DNA of 64,000 nt from Miltoncostaea sp963770865 (GTDB taxonomy: Bacteria > Actinomycetota > Thermoleophilia > Miltoncostaeales > Miltoncostaeaceae). Within the stretch, counting starts at the first letter, position 1, and every line of letters begins with the position of its first letter. Below are positions 24,552 through 33,666 of the stretch, piece by piece. The notes under the pieces are model-generated. The model was not told the origin of the DNA, searched no databases, and saw only the letters and a list, made by a program, of their open reading frames with translations. The DNA is taken from the NCBI GenBank assembly GCA_963770865.1, contig CAVYRD010000010.1, positions 283,971-347,970 of the forward strand, written 5' to 3'. The translations under genes and the position numbers were made by a program.

Positions 24552-27151
24552 GCTGGCGCGCCTCACGGGTGGCGTTCGCCGACGTGGCCGCGGTCCACGC
24601 CGCCCTCGGCGTGCCCGAGCCGGTGGCCTGGGCGCTGGTGCGCCGCGGCCTGGGCGACCCCGAGGAGGCGCGGGCCTTCATGGCCTCCGACGGCCCGCTC
24701 GCCCCGGCCGAGGACCTGCCCGGAATCGCCGAGGCCGCCGAGCGCCTGGCGCGCGCCGTGCGCGGCGGCGAGCGGATCGCGGTCCACGGGGACTACGACT
24801 GCGACGGCGTCTGCTCCACCGCGATCCTGGTGAGCGCCTTGCGCGGTCGCGGCGCCGATGTCTCGTCGTTCCTGCCGAGCCGCTTCTCCGAGGGCTACGG
24901 CGTGGCCGAGTCGAGCGTCAACGCCATCGCGGAGCGCGGCGCCCGGATCCTGGTCTGCGTCGACTGCGGCACCTCGGCCGTCCAGGCGCTGACCCGGGCG
25001 GTCAACCTCGGCATGGAGCCGATCGTCCTCGACCACCACCTGGCCGGCGGCCTGCGTCCGCCCGGAATCCTGGCCAACCCGGCGCTCGGGCGGCCGGTCA
25101 ACGACCTCCCGGCCGCCGCGGGGGTGGTCCACATGCTGGTGCGCGCCCTGTCGGCCCGGCTCGACGGTGGCGGCCTCGCGCCCGACGCCGACGAGTGCAT
25201 CGACCTGGTCGCCCTGGCCACGGTGGCCGACGCCGTGCCGCTCGTGGGCGACAATCGCCGCCGCGTGGCCCAGGGGCTGCGCGCGATGCGCGAGCGCCCC
25301 CGGCCCGGCATCGCGGCTCTCTGCGCCGCGGCCTCCGTGGAGCCGCGCATGGTGAGCGCCCGGGCGCTGGGCTTCACGCTGGCGCCGTGCATCAACGCCG
25401 CCGGGCGCCTGAAGCACCCCGACCGGGCCCTGGAGCTGCTGCTGGCGGCCGACCGCGAGGCGGCCGACCCGATCGGGCGCGAGCTGTGGGAGCTGAACGC
25501 CGAGCGGCGCGAGGTGGAGCGGCTGATCGTGGAGGAGGCGATCGCCCAGGTGGAGGCCGAGCCGGACGAGATCCGCCGGGCCGGCGTGGTCGTGGCCTCG
25601 GGCGACGGCTGGCACGAGGGCGTGGTCGGCATCGTGGCCTCGCGCCTGGTGGAGCGCTTCGAGCGCCCGGCCATCGTGCTGGCCCGCCAGGGCGCGACGG
25701 CCAAGGGCTCGGGCCGCAGCCTGCCGGGCGTCGACCTGCACGCTCTGGTGGGCGCGGCGGCCGGCAGCCTCATCCGCTGGGGCGGCCACCCCGGCGCGGT
25801 GGGCCTGGAGCTGCCGGCGGCGTCCGTCGCGCGCTTCCGCGACGAGCTGATCGCAGCCGCCGAGGGGGCGCGCGGGTCGATCGAGCGCGCCCGGGTCCGC
25901 GCCGTGGACGCCGTCGTGGGCGGGCCCGACCTCACCCTGGCCACGGCCGAGGCGCTCGACGCGCTGGCCCCGTTCGGCCGCGGCAACCCGCCGGTGCGGC
26001 TGGTGGTGCCGGCCGCGACGCTGGAGTCGCCGTCGCGGGTGGGGCAGGGAAAGCACCTGCAGGTGCGCCTGCGCTCGGCGGGGGTCCACGCCCGCGCGAT
26101 CGGGTTCCGGATGGGGGAACGGGCCGCCGGCCTGGACGTGGACGAGCGCCACGACGCCGTCGTCGGCCTGGAGGTGGAGCGCTGGCAGGGCGTCGTCGGC
26201 CCGCGCGTGAGCGTCGAGGCGCTGCACGCCGTGGGCCCGCGCCCGCCGCTGCCCGGCCAGTGCGCCCAGGCCTGCGACGCGGGGTGCCCGGACAGAGTGA
26301 CGCTCGACGACCTGCGCGCGATGGGCGGCGTGGCCGACGAGGAGATGCCGCCCCCCGGCGCACCGGCGCCCCTCGGGATCCGCGACCGCCGCGGCGAGGG
26401 CGCCTCCCTGTCGGTCCTGGCGGCCCTCGCCGGCGCCGACCGCGGCGTGGTGGCCGTGGTCGCCGACGTGGCCCGCCGCCGCGAGGCCCTGGTGACGGCG
26501 ATCGAGCCGGGCCGTCTGGGCGTCGAGGTGGCCGTCCTGGGCGGCGCGCGCTGCGACCCCGGGGCGCTGGCGACGCGGCTCGCCCTGGCGCGCGGGGTCC
26601 CCGCGCTGGCGATGCTCGACTACGGGCGCCTGGCCGAGACCGAGCTCCCCGAGGGGATGCACGTCGTGCTGGTTGACCCGCCCGCCTCCGAGGCGCAGGG
26701 CGCCTGGGCGCTGCACCGCGCCGGGGGCCACTGGCTGCACGTCGTCTGGGGCGAGCCCGAGACCGAGCTGGCCCTGCGGGTGGCCGAGGAAGAGTGGGAG
26801 CTCCGGCCGGCCGTCACCGCCCTCTGGACCGGCCTGCGCGACGGCGCGCCCCGCCCCTGGGGCCCGGACCTCGAGGCGGTCCTGCTGGGCCCCGGCACCG
26901 CGTCGCGGCCGCCGCGGGTGGCCGCCCGCGCCCTGGCCGTCCTGGGTGAGCTGGGTCTGGTCGAGTCCGGGCCGGAGGGTGTGCGCGCGCTGCCCGACCC
27001 GCCGCGGCGCGACCTCGCCGGGTCGGCGACCTACCGCGCCTGCCGGGCCCGCCTGGAGGACGCCCGCCGCCACCTGGCGCTCGCCCCGACGCTCGACCTG
27101 TCCGCCGGGGCCGAGGAGGGGGACCCGATCCTGGTGCGCACGGCCCGATGA
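24548..27151 (+). CDS. recJ: Single-stranded-DNA-specific exonuclease RecJ with long C-terminal extension
   Basis: A 5'-3' exonuclease of the DHH family used in recombination and mismatch repair. Motifs: VHGDYDCDGVCST (about residue 79), VCVDCGTSAVQ, IVLDHHLAGGLRP, ALATVADAVPLVGDNR and the DHHA1 motif IRWGGHPGAVG (about 413). The oligonucleotide-binding domain ends at about residue 580. A further region of about 280 residues follows, with a RecA-like alternation of strands (GVVAVVADVARRREAL, MHVVLVDPPASEAQGAW) and a winged-helix-like end (ALAVLGELGLVES). At 867 residues it is far longer than the E. coli enzyme. The GTG at 24548 overlaps the previous stop. Confidence 0.93.
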   Translation: MSWRASRVAFADVAAVHAALGVPEPVAWALVRRGLGDPEEARAFMASDGPLAPAEDLPGIAEAAERLARAVRGGERIAVHGDYDCDGVCSTAILVSALRGRGADVSSFLPSRFSEGYGVAESSVNAIAERGARILVCVDCGTSAVQALTRAVNLGMEPIVLDHHLAGGLRPPGILANPALGRPVNDLPAAAGVVHMLVRALSARLDGGGLAPDADECIDLVALATVADAVPLVGDNRRRVAQGLRAMRERPRPGIAALCAAASVEPRMVSARALGFTLAPCINAAGRLKHPDRALELLLAADREAADPIGRELWELNAERREVERLIVEEAIAQVEAEPDEIRRAGVVVASGDGWHEGVVGIVASRLVERFERPAIVLARQGATAKGSGRSLPGVDLHALVGAAAGSLIRWGGHPGAVGLELPAASVARFRDELIAAAEGARGSIERARVRAVDAVVGGPDLTLATAEALDALAPFGRGNPPVRLVVPAATLESPSRVGQGKHLQVRLRSAGVHARAIGFRMGERAAGLDVDERHDAVVGLEVERWQGVVGPRVSVEALHAVGPRPPLPGQCAQACDAGCPDRVTLDDLRAMGGVADEEMPPPGAPAPLGIRDRRGEGASLSVLAALAGADRGVVAVVADVARRREALVTAIEPGRLGVEVAVLGGARCDPGALATRLALARGVPALAMLDYGRLAETELPEGMHVVLVDPPASEAQGAWALHRAGGHWLHVVWGEPETELALRVAEEEWELRPAVTALWTGLRDGAPRPWGPDLEAVLLGPGTASRPPRVAARALAVLGELGLVESGPEGVRALPDPPRRDLAGSATYRACRARLEDARRHLALAPTLDLSAGAEEGDPILVRTAR

Positions 27152-27171
27152 GGGCGTCTGGCACCCCGCGG

Positions 27172-27177
27172 TACAGT
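27172..27177 (+). promoter_or_regulatory. Candidate -10 element of rel, leaderless type
   Basis: TACAGT, 6 bases before ATG 27184. No Shine-Dalgarno sequence is present. Confidence 0.45.
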
Positions 27178-27183
27178 TGACGC

Positions 27184-29388
27184 ATGGCAAAGGACCTCGC
27201 AGACCTCGACCTCGCCCTCGACTCGGAGGTCCCCGAGCTCGAGCAGGTCATCGCGGAGGTGGCCGGGCACCACCCGGACGTCGACAAGGACGCGCTGCGG
27301 CGCGCCTACGCGTTCGCCGAGGAGCACCACCGCGCCCAGGTCCGCAACTCCGGCGAGCCCTTCATCACGCACCCGCTGGGCTGCGCGCGCATCGCCGCCG
27401 GCCTCGGCCTGGACGGCACCGCGGTGGTCGCCGCCCTGCTGCACGACACGGTCGAGGACACGAGCGCCACCCTGCAGGAGATCGAGGCCGCCTTCGGCCC
27501 CGAGGCCGCCGCCCTGGTCGACGGCGTGACCAAGCTCTCGAAGATCCACTTCGAGAGCCAGGAGGCCCACCAGGCCGAGAACTACCGCAAGCTGATCGTC
27601 TCGATGTCGAGCGACATCCGCGTGCTGGTGGTGAAGCTGGCCGACCGCCTCCACAACATGCGCACGCTGGCCTACATGACCAAGCCGAAGCAGATCCAGA
27701 AGGCCAAGGAGACCCTCGAGATCTACGCGCCGCTGGCGCACCGGCTCGGCATCCACTCCCTCAAGTGGGAGCTCGAGGACCTCGCCTTCGCCACGCTCCA
27801 CCCGCGGCGCTACAGCGAGATCCAGCAGATGGTCAACCAGCGCCGGCCCGACCGCGAGGCGTTCATCGAGGACGCCGGCCGGGAGCTGGCGAAGGCGCTC
27901 GAGGACGTGGGCATCCTCGGCGTCGAGATCACCGGGCGCGCGAAGCACTTCTACTCGATCTACGAGAAGATGACCCGCAAGGGCAAGGAGTTCAACGAGA
28001 TCTACGACCTCACCGCGATGCGCGTGCTGGTCGACTCGGTGAAGGACTGCTACGGGGCGGTGGGCATCATCCACTCGCTCTGGAAGCCCCTGCCCGGGCG
28101 CTTCAAGGACTACATCGCGATGCCCAAGCTCAACATGTACCAGAGCCTGCACACCACGGTGATCGGGCCCGAGGGCAAGCCCCTGGAGATCCAGATCCGC
28201 ACCTACGCGATGCACGCCACCGCCGAGTTCGGGGTGGCCGCGCACTGGCTCTACAAGGAGGGCGGCGGCAGCCAGCCCGCCTGGGTCTCGCGGATGATGG
28301 ACTGGCAGAAGGAGACGAAGGACCCGGGTGAGTTCCTCGAGGCGCTGCGCTCCGACCTCTACTCGGACGAGGTCTACGTCTTCACGCCCAAGGGCGAGGT
28401 CCGCGACCTGCCCGCCGGCGCCACGCCGCTCGACTTCGCCTACGACGTCCACACCGACGTCGGCCACCGCTGCGTGGGCGCGAAGGTCAACGGGCGCATC
28501 GTGCCGCTCACCTACACCCTGCAGTCGGGCGACTTCGTGGAGATCCTCACCTCCAAGGCCGCCCGGGCGCCGTCGCGCGACTGGCTGCAGCTGGTGACGA
28601 CCACCAAGGCGCGCTCCAAGATCAGCCAGTTCTTCCGCCGGGAGCGGCGCGAGGACGCCGAGCACCGCGGCCGCGAGTCGCTGCAGGAGTCGCTGCGCAA
28701 GGCCGGCCTGCCGAGCCAGCGCGTGGCCGGGTCGCCCCTGCTGCTCGAGGTCATCCAGGAGATGGGCTTCAAGAAGGCCGACGAGTTCTACATCTCGCTC
28801 GGCCTGCAGAAGACCTCGGTGCAGGTCGTCGTCAACAAGATCATGCAGCGCCTGAAGGCCGGCCAGGCCGTGGTCGAGGACGCCCCGGCCACCGTCGAGC
28901 CGCGCGGGCGCCGCCCCCACTCCTCGACCGCCTCGAGCGACCTCGGCATCGAGATCGACGGCCTCGCCGACGTCCTGGTGCGACTCGCCAAGTGCTGCAA
29001 GCCGGTGCCGGGCGACCCGATCCTCGGCTACATCTCGCTCGGGCGCGGCATCACGATCCACCGCGAGGACTGCCCCAACGCCAAGGCGCTGAAGAAGAAC
29101 CCCGAGAGGTTCACGCCGGTCACCTGGACCGGGGCCAACCAGCAGAGCTTTCGAGTAGAGATCGCCGTCGACGCCTGGGACCGTGCCCGTCTCCTGGAGG
29201 ACCTCTCGAGGGCCTTCGCCGAGGCCGGGGTCAACATCATCTCGGCGAACGCCGCGATGGAGGACGGCATGGTCCACGACCGCTTCGTGGTCGAGGTCGG
29301 CGACATCGAGACCCTGAAGGGCTGCATCAGCAGCCTGCGCCAGGTGGAGTCGGTCTTCGACGCCTATCGGGTCACGCCGGGCGCATAG
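27184..29388 (+). CDS. rel: Bifunctional (p)ppGpp synthetase/hydrolase, Rsh (RelA/SpoT)
   Basis: Makes and degrades the stringent-response alarmone. The 734 residues carry, in order: the HD hydrolase (residues about 30-180, HPLGCARIAAGL and ALLHDTVEDT), the synthetase (about 235-360, RAKHFYSIYEKM, YIAMPKLNMYQSLHTTV, IQIRTYAMHATAEFG), TGS (about 395-455, VYVFTPKGEVRDLPAGATPLDFA), a helical/zinc-finger region with CCKPVPGDPILGYIS, and a C-terminal ACT domain (about 655-734, FRVEIAVDAWDRARLLEDLS). HD residues are intact, so both activities are expected. Probably transcribed on its own from a leaderless promoter. Confidence 0.96.
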   Translation: MAKDLADLDLALDSEVPELEQVIAEVAGHHPDVDKDALRRAYAFAEEHHRAQVRNSGEPFITHPLGCARIAAGLGLDGTAVVAALLHDTVEDTSATLQEIEAAFGPEAAALVDGVTKLSKIHFESQEAHQAENYRKLIVSMSSDIRVLVVKLADRLHNMRTLAYMTKPKQIQKAKETLEIYAPLAHRLGIHSLKWELEDLAFATLHPRRYSEIQQMVNQRRPDREAFIEDAGRELAKALEDVGILGVEITGRAKHFYSIYEKMTRKGKEFNEIYDLTAMRVLVDSVKDCYGAVGIIHSLWKPLPGRFKDYIAMPKLNMYQSLHTTVIGPEGKPLEIQIRTYAMHATAEFGVAAHWLYKEGGGSQPAWVSRMMDWQKETKDPGEFLEALRSDLYSDEVYVFTPKGEVRDLPAGATPLDFAYDVHTDVGHRCVGAKVNGRIVPLTYTLQSGDFVEILTSKAARAPSRDWLQLVTTTKARSKISQFFRRERREDAEHRGRESLQESLRKAGLPSQRVAGSPLLLEVIQEMGFKKADEFYISLGLQKTSVQVVVNKIMQRLKAGQAVVEDAPATVEPRGRRPHSSTASSDLGIEIDGLADVLVRLAKCCKPVPGDPILGYISLGRGITIHREDCPNAKALKKNPERFTPVTWTGANQQSFRVEIAVDAWDRARLLEDLSRAFAEAGVNIISANAAMEDGMVHDRFVVEVGDIETLKGCISSLRQVESVFDAYRVTPGA

Positions 29389-29447
29389 GCCTACCGTCCC
29401 CCGGCGCGGCCCGGCCCGGCCGGGCCACCTGATACGGTCCCGCGCCG

Positions 29448-30215
29448 ATGGCATGGCTCGATCTCGTGGTCCCCTCGGCGGCCATTCTCGCCCTCCTGGG
29501 CATGGTGGCTCTCGTGGTTGTCGCCGTGGTGCAGGGGCACCGCATCCGCAAGCTGGAGGACCGGCTCGCCGAGCGGGGTGACGCGGCCGAGGAGGCCTCC
29601 CTCCAGCGCATCGCGGAGCTGCAGGCGCGCAACAAGGTCTCGAGCGGCGTGCCGAGCGTGCGCAACCAGATGCGAGCGGCCGGGACGATCGGCCTGGTCG
29701 CCCTGGTCCTGCTCGCCGCCGTGGGCGGGGTCTGGTACCTGTTCGTGCGCGGCGACGGGGGAGGGGACGGGTCCGGCGCGGCCGCCGGGACGACCACGAC
29801 GGCGGGCACCACCACCGCCGCGCCGCCGAGCCCGGTCGACGCGACCCTGGTGCCGGCGGTCGTGCCCGCGATCCCGGACAAGAGCATCTACACGCTCACC
29901 GTCTTCAACGCGACGGGGATCGCCGGCGCGGCCGGCGACGTCGTGGCCCCGGCGCTCACCGCCGAGGGGTGGAACGTGCCGAACGACGGGGTCCACGTCG
30001 CGAACGAGCCGAACCAGGTGACCGGCCTCAAGAAGAGCGTCGTCATGTACACGGCCGGCAAGAAGAAGGTCTCCTGGAGCGTGGCGAAGGACCTCGGGCT
30101 GAAGAACGCCAAGCCGCTCGACGGCTACACGGCCGAGCAGATCGGAAACGCCGACGTCGTCGTCGTGGTCGGCCTCGACCTCGCCAACGGGGCGGCCACC
30201 ACCACCACCCCGTGA
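29448..30215 (+). CDS. Membrane-anchored LytR_C-domain protein
   Basis: 255 residues. An N-terminal helix (VVPSAAILALLGMVALVVVA), a short basic coiled region HRIRKLEDRLAERG, a second helix (GTIGLVALVLLAAVGGVWYL), a Gly/Thr-rich spacer, then an extracellular LytR_C domain (about residues 145-245) starting IYTLTVFNATGIAGAAGDV. This domain occurs at the C-terminus of LytR-CpsA-Psr wall-glycopolymer ligases; here the ligase domain is absent, so it is an accessory or binding protein of the envelope. TACGGT (29433-29438) lies 9 bases before the ATG. Confidence 0.8.
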   Translation: MAWLDLVVPSAAILALLGMVALVVVAVVQGHRIRKLEDRLAERGDAAEEASLQRIAELQARNKVSSGVPSVRNQMRAAGTIGLVALVLLAAVGGVWYLFVRGDGGGDGSGAAAGTTTTAGTTTAAPPSPVDATLVPAVVPAIPDKSIYTLTVFNATGIAGAAGDVVAPALTAEGWNVPNDGVHVANEPNQVTGLKKSVVMYTAGKKKVSWSVAKDLGLKNAKPLDGYTAEQIGNADVVVVVGLDLANGAATTTTP

Positions 30216-30222
30216 GGCCGGC

Positions 30223-31752
30223 TCAGGCCGGCGGGGCCCCGTAGCCGCCGCCGCCCGGGCTCTCGATGCCCAGCACGTCGCCCGCCGCGACCGCGCCGCG
30301 CCACTTGGCGGGCAGCGCGTCGCCGTTGAGGGTGGTGCGCCCCGGCGCCCCGCCGGCGCCGCCCGCCCGCCCGGCCGGCCCGCGCGCCCGGCGCTCGGCC
30401 AGCACCGAGATCTCGGCGTCCACGAGCACCCGCACGCGGCGCTCGATGCCGTCGCCTCCGCGGTGGGCCCCCGCGCCCCCGGAGCCGCGCCGCAGGCGAT
30501 AGGCCTCCACCCGCAGCGGGTAGGCCGCCTCGAGCGCCTCCACCGGCGTGTTCAGCGTGTTGCTCATCGCCACGTGCACCCCGGAGGGGCCGTCGGCGCC
30601 GGCCGACGCGCCCTGCCCGCCGCCGATCGTCTCGTAGTAGGTGAACCCCGCCCCGCCGATCGTGAGGTTGTTCATCGTGCCCTGGCCCTGGGCGGGCACG
30701 TCGACCGCGCCGCCGAGGGCGGCGAAGACCGCGTCGACGATGCGGCTGGAGGTCTCCACGTTGCCGCCCGCGACGGCCGCCGGCGGGCGCGCGTTGACGA
30801 GCGTGTCCTCGGGCGCGAGCACCGTGACCGGCGCGAAGGCCCCGGCCGAGGCGGGGATGTCCGGGTCGGTGAGGCAGCGCACGACGAAGTAGACGGCCGA
30901 GCGGGTCACCGCGGGCGGGCAGTTGCAGTTGCCGGGCCCCGTGGGGTCGGTGCCCGCGAAGTCGACCGTCATCGCGTCGCCCGCGATCGTCACCGCCACG
31001 CGGATCCAGAGGTCGTCCTCCGTCACGCCGTCGCCCTCGAGCGCCTCGGCGGCCTCGTAGCGGCCGTCGGGCATCCCGGCGATCGCTGCCCGGGTGCGAC
31101 GCTCGGCGTAGTCGAAGAGGGCGTCGAAGGCCTCCTCGACGAGCGCGGCGCCGTGGCGCTCGGCCACCTCGCCGATGCGCCGCTCGGCCAGGCGGTGGGC
31201 CGCCAGCTGCGCGCGCACGTCGCCCTCGCGCTCGCCGGGCGTGCGGCTGTTGGCCAGCAGCAGCGCCAGCACGTCGTCCACCACCGCGCCCCCGCGCACG
31301 AGGCGGACCGGCGGGATCACCAGGCCCTCCTGCAGCAGCTCGCGCGAGCCGGCCGGCATGCTGCCCGGCGACATCCCGCCGACGTCGGCGTGGTGGGCGC
31401 GCGTCACCGCGTAGGCCGCGGTGCGCCGGCCGAGGGCGATGGGGGAGATCATCGTGAGGTCGGGGAGGTGCGTCCCGCCGCGGTAGGGGTCGTTGACCAG
31501 CCACACCTCGCCCGGCGCCGCCCCGCGGGCGCGCACCGCGTCCACGGCCTCGGGCATCGCGCCCAGGTGCACGGGGATCGAGGCCGACTGCACCACCATC
31601 CGCCCGGCGCCGTCGAAGATCGCGGTGCTGCAGTCGCGGCGCTCCTTGATGTTCGGGCTGAAGGCGCTGCGGATGAGCGCCGCCTCCATCTCCTCGGCCA
31701 CCGCCCGCAGGGCGTTGGACATCACCTGGAGGGTGACGGGGTCCATGCTCAC
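30223..31752 (-). CDS. Hydantoinase B/oxoprolinase-family protein (HyuB-like)
   Basis: The 509-residue large subunit of an ATP-dependent hydantoinase, oxoprolinase or carboxylase. Signatures: MDPVTLQVMSNALRAVAEEM, FSPNIKERRDCSTAIFD, VWLVNDPYRGGTHLPDLTM, AHHADVGGMSPGSMPAGSRE and the C-terminal GGDGIERRVRV and GIESPGGGGYG. The start is GTG 31752, overlapping the hyuA stop (GTGA); ATG 31746 is a close alternative. The two subunits form one enzyme, but family members act on hydantoins, 5-oxoproline or ketones, and the substrate cannot be fixed from sequence. Confidence 0.9.
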   Translation of the reverse strand: MSMDPVTLQVMSNALRAVAEEMEAALIRSAFSPNIKERRDCSTAIFDGAGRMVVQSASIPVHLGAMPEAVDAVRARGAAPGEVWLVNDPYRGGTHLPDLTMISPIALGRRTAAYAVTRAHHADVGGMSPGSMPAGSRELLQEGLVIPPVRLVRGGAVVDDVLALLLANSRTPGEREGDVRAQLAAHRLAERRIGEVAERHGAALVEEAFDALFDYAERRTRAAIAGMPDGRYEAAEALEGDGVTEDDLWIRVAVTIAGDAMTVDFAGTDPTGPGNCNCPPAVTRSAVYFVVRCLTDPDIPASAGAFAPVTVLAPEDTLVNARPPAAVAGGNVETSSRIVDAVFAALGGAVDVPAQGQGTMNNLTIGGAGFTYYETIGGGQGASAGADGPSGVHVAMSNTLNTPVEALEAAYPLRVEAYRLRRGSGGAGAHRGGDGIERRVRVLVDAEISVLAERRARGPAGRAGGAGGAPGRTTLNGDALPAKWRGAVAAGDVLGIESPGGGGYGAPPA

Positions 31753-33653
31753 GCGGTCCGCTCCATCCGGATGGCGCCGATCGCGTCGCGGCGCGCGGTC
31801 CAGCCCTCGCCCACCCAGCAGGTGGCGCCGTCCATCGGGATCACGGCCGGGCCGGCCACCTCGTCGCCGGGGGCGGCCTCGGGCAGCTCGGGGTCGGCGC
31901 CCGGCCGCTCGGCCGCCAGGCGCAGGCTGACGGCCTCGACCGGCCGGCCGGGGTCGGCGTCGCCGTAGCGCTCGCGGTGGGCGGCGTGGAAGGCCTCCGC
32001 CAGGGCCGACTCGGGCGCGCCGGGGTCCCAGTGGACCGTCAGGGCGTGGCTCTGGCCGGCGTAGCGCAGGTCGGCCGACGCGCTCTGGGGCGCGCCCGGG
32101 ATCTCGGCGTCGGCGCGCTCTCCCAGGGGGCGCAGGAGCTCCGCGAGGCCCGCACCGCCGTCCACCGGCGCGAGCACGGTCTGGACGTAGTCGCGCCGCT
32201 CGCCGGCCATCACCAGCCCCAGCGCGGCCAGAACGCCCGCGGCGGGCGGTGCCACCACCTCGCGCACGCCCAGCTCGTCGGCCACCGCGCACGCGTGCAG
32301 TGGGCCGGCGCCGCCGAAGGCGATCAGGGTCGCGTCGCGCGCGTCCTCGCCGCGCTCGACGCTCACCAGGCGCAGCGCGCGGACCATCTCCTGAACGGCG
32401 ACGGTCAGGATGCCCTCGGCGCACTCCTCCAGCCCGAGGCCGAGCTCGCGGGCCAGCCCGCCCACGGCCGCGCGGGCGGCCGCCGGGTCGAGGTGGATGC
32501 GCCCGCCGAGCGGCGCATCCACCGGCAGGCGCCCGAGCACGACGTCGGCGTCCGTGACGGTGGGCAGCTCGCCGCCCAGCCCGTAGGACGCCGGGCCCGG
32601 CCGGGCGCCGGCCGAGTGCGGGCCCACGCGCAGCGCGCCGCCCGAGTCGGCCCACGCGATGCTGCCGCCGCCGGCCGCGACGGTCACGACGTCCAGCATC
32701 GGCAGGTGGATCGGGTGCCCGGCGATCACCGTCGCGCCCGTGCGCGCGGGCTCGCCGCCGGACACGAGCGCCACGTCGCACGAGGTGCCGCCCATGTCGA
32801 AGGTGAGCGCCAGCCGCCGGCGCTCGTGCCCGGCCAGGCGGGCGGCCCCGATGACCCCGCCGGCCGGTCCGCTCATCACGGTCCACGCGGCGTGCTCCGC
32901 CGCCTCGACCATGGGCAGCACCCCGCCGCTCGACTGCATGATCGACGGCGCCGGCAGGCCGGCGGCCGCGGCCCGCTCGGCGAGGCGCTCCAGGTACATC
33001 CGCAGCACCGGGGTGAGGTAGGCGTCCACAACGGTGGTCGAGATCCGCTCGTACTCCCGGATCTCGGGCAGCACCTCGCTCGACGCGCTCACGTGGACGC
33101 CGGGCAGCGCCGCGCGCAGGGCCGCGGCCACGGCGGCCTCGTGCTCCGGCCGTGCGAACGAGAAGAGGAACCCGACGGCCACGGCCTCGGCGCGGTCTGC
33201 GCGGACCGCCGCCACGGCCCGCTCCACCGAGGCCGGGTCGAGCGGCGTCACCACGCCGTCGGGCCCGCAGCGCTCGGCCACCTCGTGCGTGCGCTCGTGG
33301 GGCACGAGCGGGGGAGGGTGGTGGGCGTCGAGGCGGTAGAGGTGGGCGCGGTCCTGGCGGCGCAGCTCGAGCACGTCGCCGAAGCCCTCGGTGGCGACCA
33401 GGCTGACGCGCGCGCCCTTGCCCTCGAGCAGCGCGTTGGTGCCGACGGTCATGCCGTGGCCGAAGCGCGTCACCTCGGCTGGCGCGAGGCCCGCGTGCTC
33501 CAGCGTCGCGAGCACCGCGGCCACGACGGCCTCGCTCTGGTCGGCGGGGGTCGTGGGCACCTTCGCGGTGATCAGGCGGCCCGCGCTGATGAGAACCGCG
33601 TCGGTGAAGGTGCCACCGACGTCCACGCCCACCAGGTGCTCCGCGCCTATCAT
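31749..33653 (-). CDS. Hydantoinase A/oxoprolinase-family protein (HyuA-like)
   Basis: The 634-residue ATP-binding partner of HyuB. N-terminal HLVGVDVGGTFTDAVLI is the acetate/sugar-kinase-type phosphate loop; FGHGMTVGTNALLEGKGARV, SEVLPEIREYERISTTVVDAY, MQSSGGVLPM and TFDMGGTSCDVALV are family hallmarks. The end (about residues 530-634) is the more variable oxoprolinase domain. ATG 33653 lies 7 bases after a minus-strand TAGAGT, so the message is probably leaderless. Divergent from a secreted protein, with 13 bp between start codons. Confidence 0.92.
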   Translation of the reverse strand: MIGAEHLVGVDVGGTFTDAVLISAGRLITAKVPTTPADQSEAVVAAVLATLEHAGLAPAEVTRFGHGMTVGTNALLEGKGARVSLVATEGFGDVLELRRQDRAHLYRLDAHHPPPLVPHERTHEVAERCGPDGVVTPLDPASVERAVAAVRADRAEAVAVGFLFSFARPEHEAAVAAALRAALPGVHVSASSEVLPEIREYERISTTVVDAYLTPVLRMYLERLAERAAAAGLPAPSIMQSSGGVLPMVEAAEHAAWTVMSGPAGGVIGAARLAGHERRRLALTFDMGGTSCDVALVSGGEPARTGATVIAGHPIHLPMLDVVTVAAGGGSIAWADSGGALRVGPHSAGARPGPASYGLGGELPTVTDADVVLGRLPVDAPLGGRIHLDPAAARAAVGGLARELGLGLEECAEGILTVAVQEMVRALRLVSVERGEDARDATLIAFGGAGPLHACAVADELGVREVVAPPAAGVLAALGLVMAGERRDYVQTVLAPVDGGAGLAELLRPLGERADAEIPGAPQSASADLRYAGQSHALTVHWDPGAPESALAEAFHAAHRERYGDADPGRPVEAVSLRLAAERPGADPELPEAAPGDEVAGPAVIPMDGATCWVGEGWTARRDAIGAIRMERTA

Positions 33654-33660
33654 CGCGCCG

Positions 33661-33666
33661 ACTCTA
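33661..33666 (-). promoter_or_regulatory. Candidate -10 element of hyuA, leaderless type
   Basis: TAGAGT on the minus strand, 7 bases before ATG 33653. It abuts the ATG of the divergent gene at 33667, so the two promoters must overlap and could not easily fire together. Confidence 0.45.
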
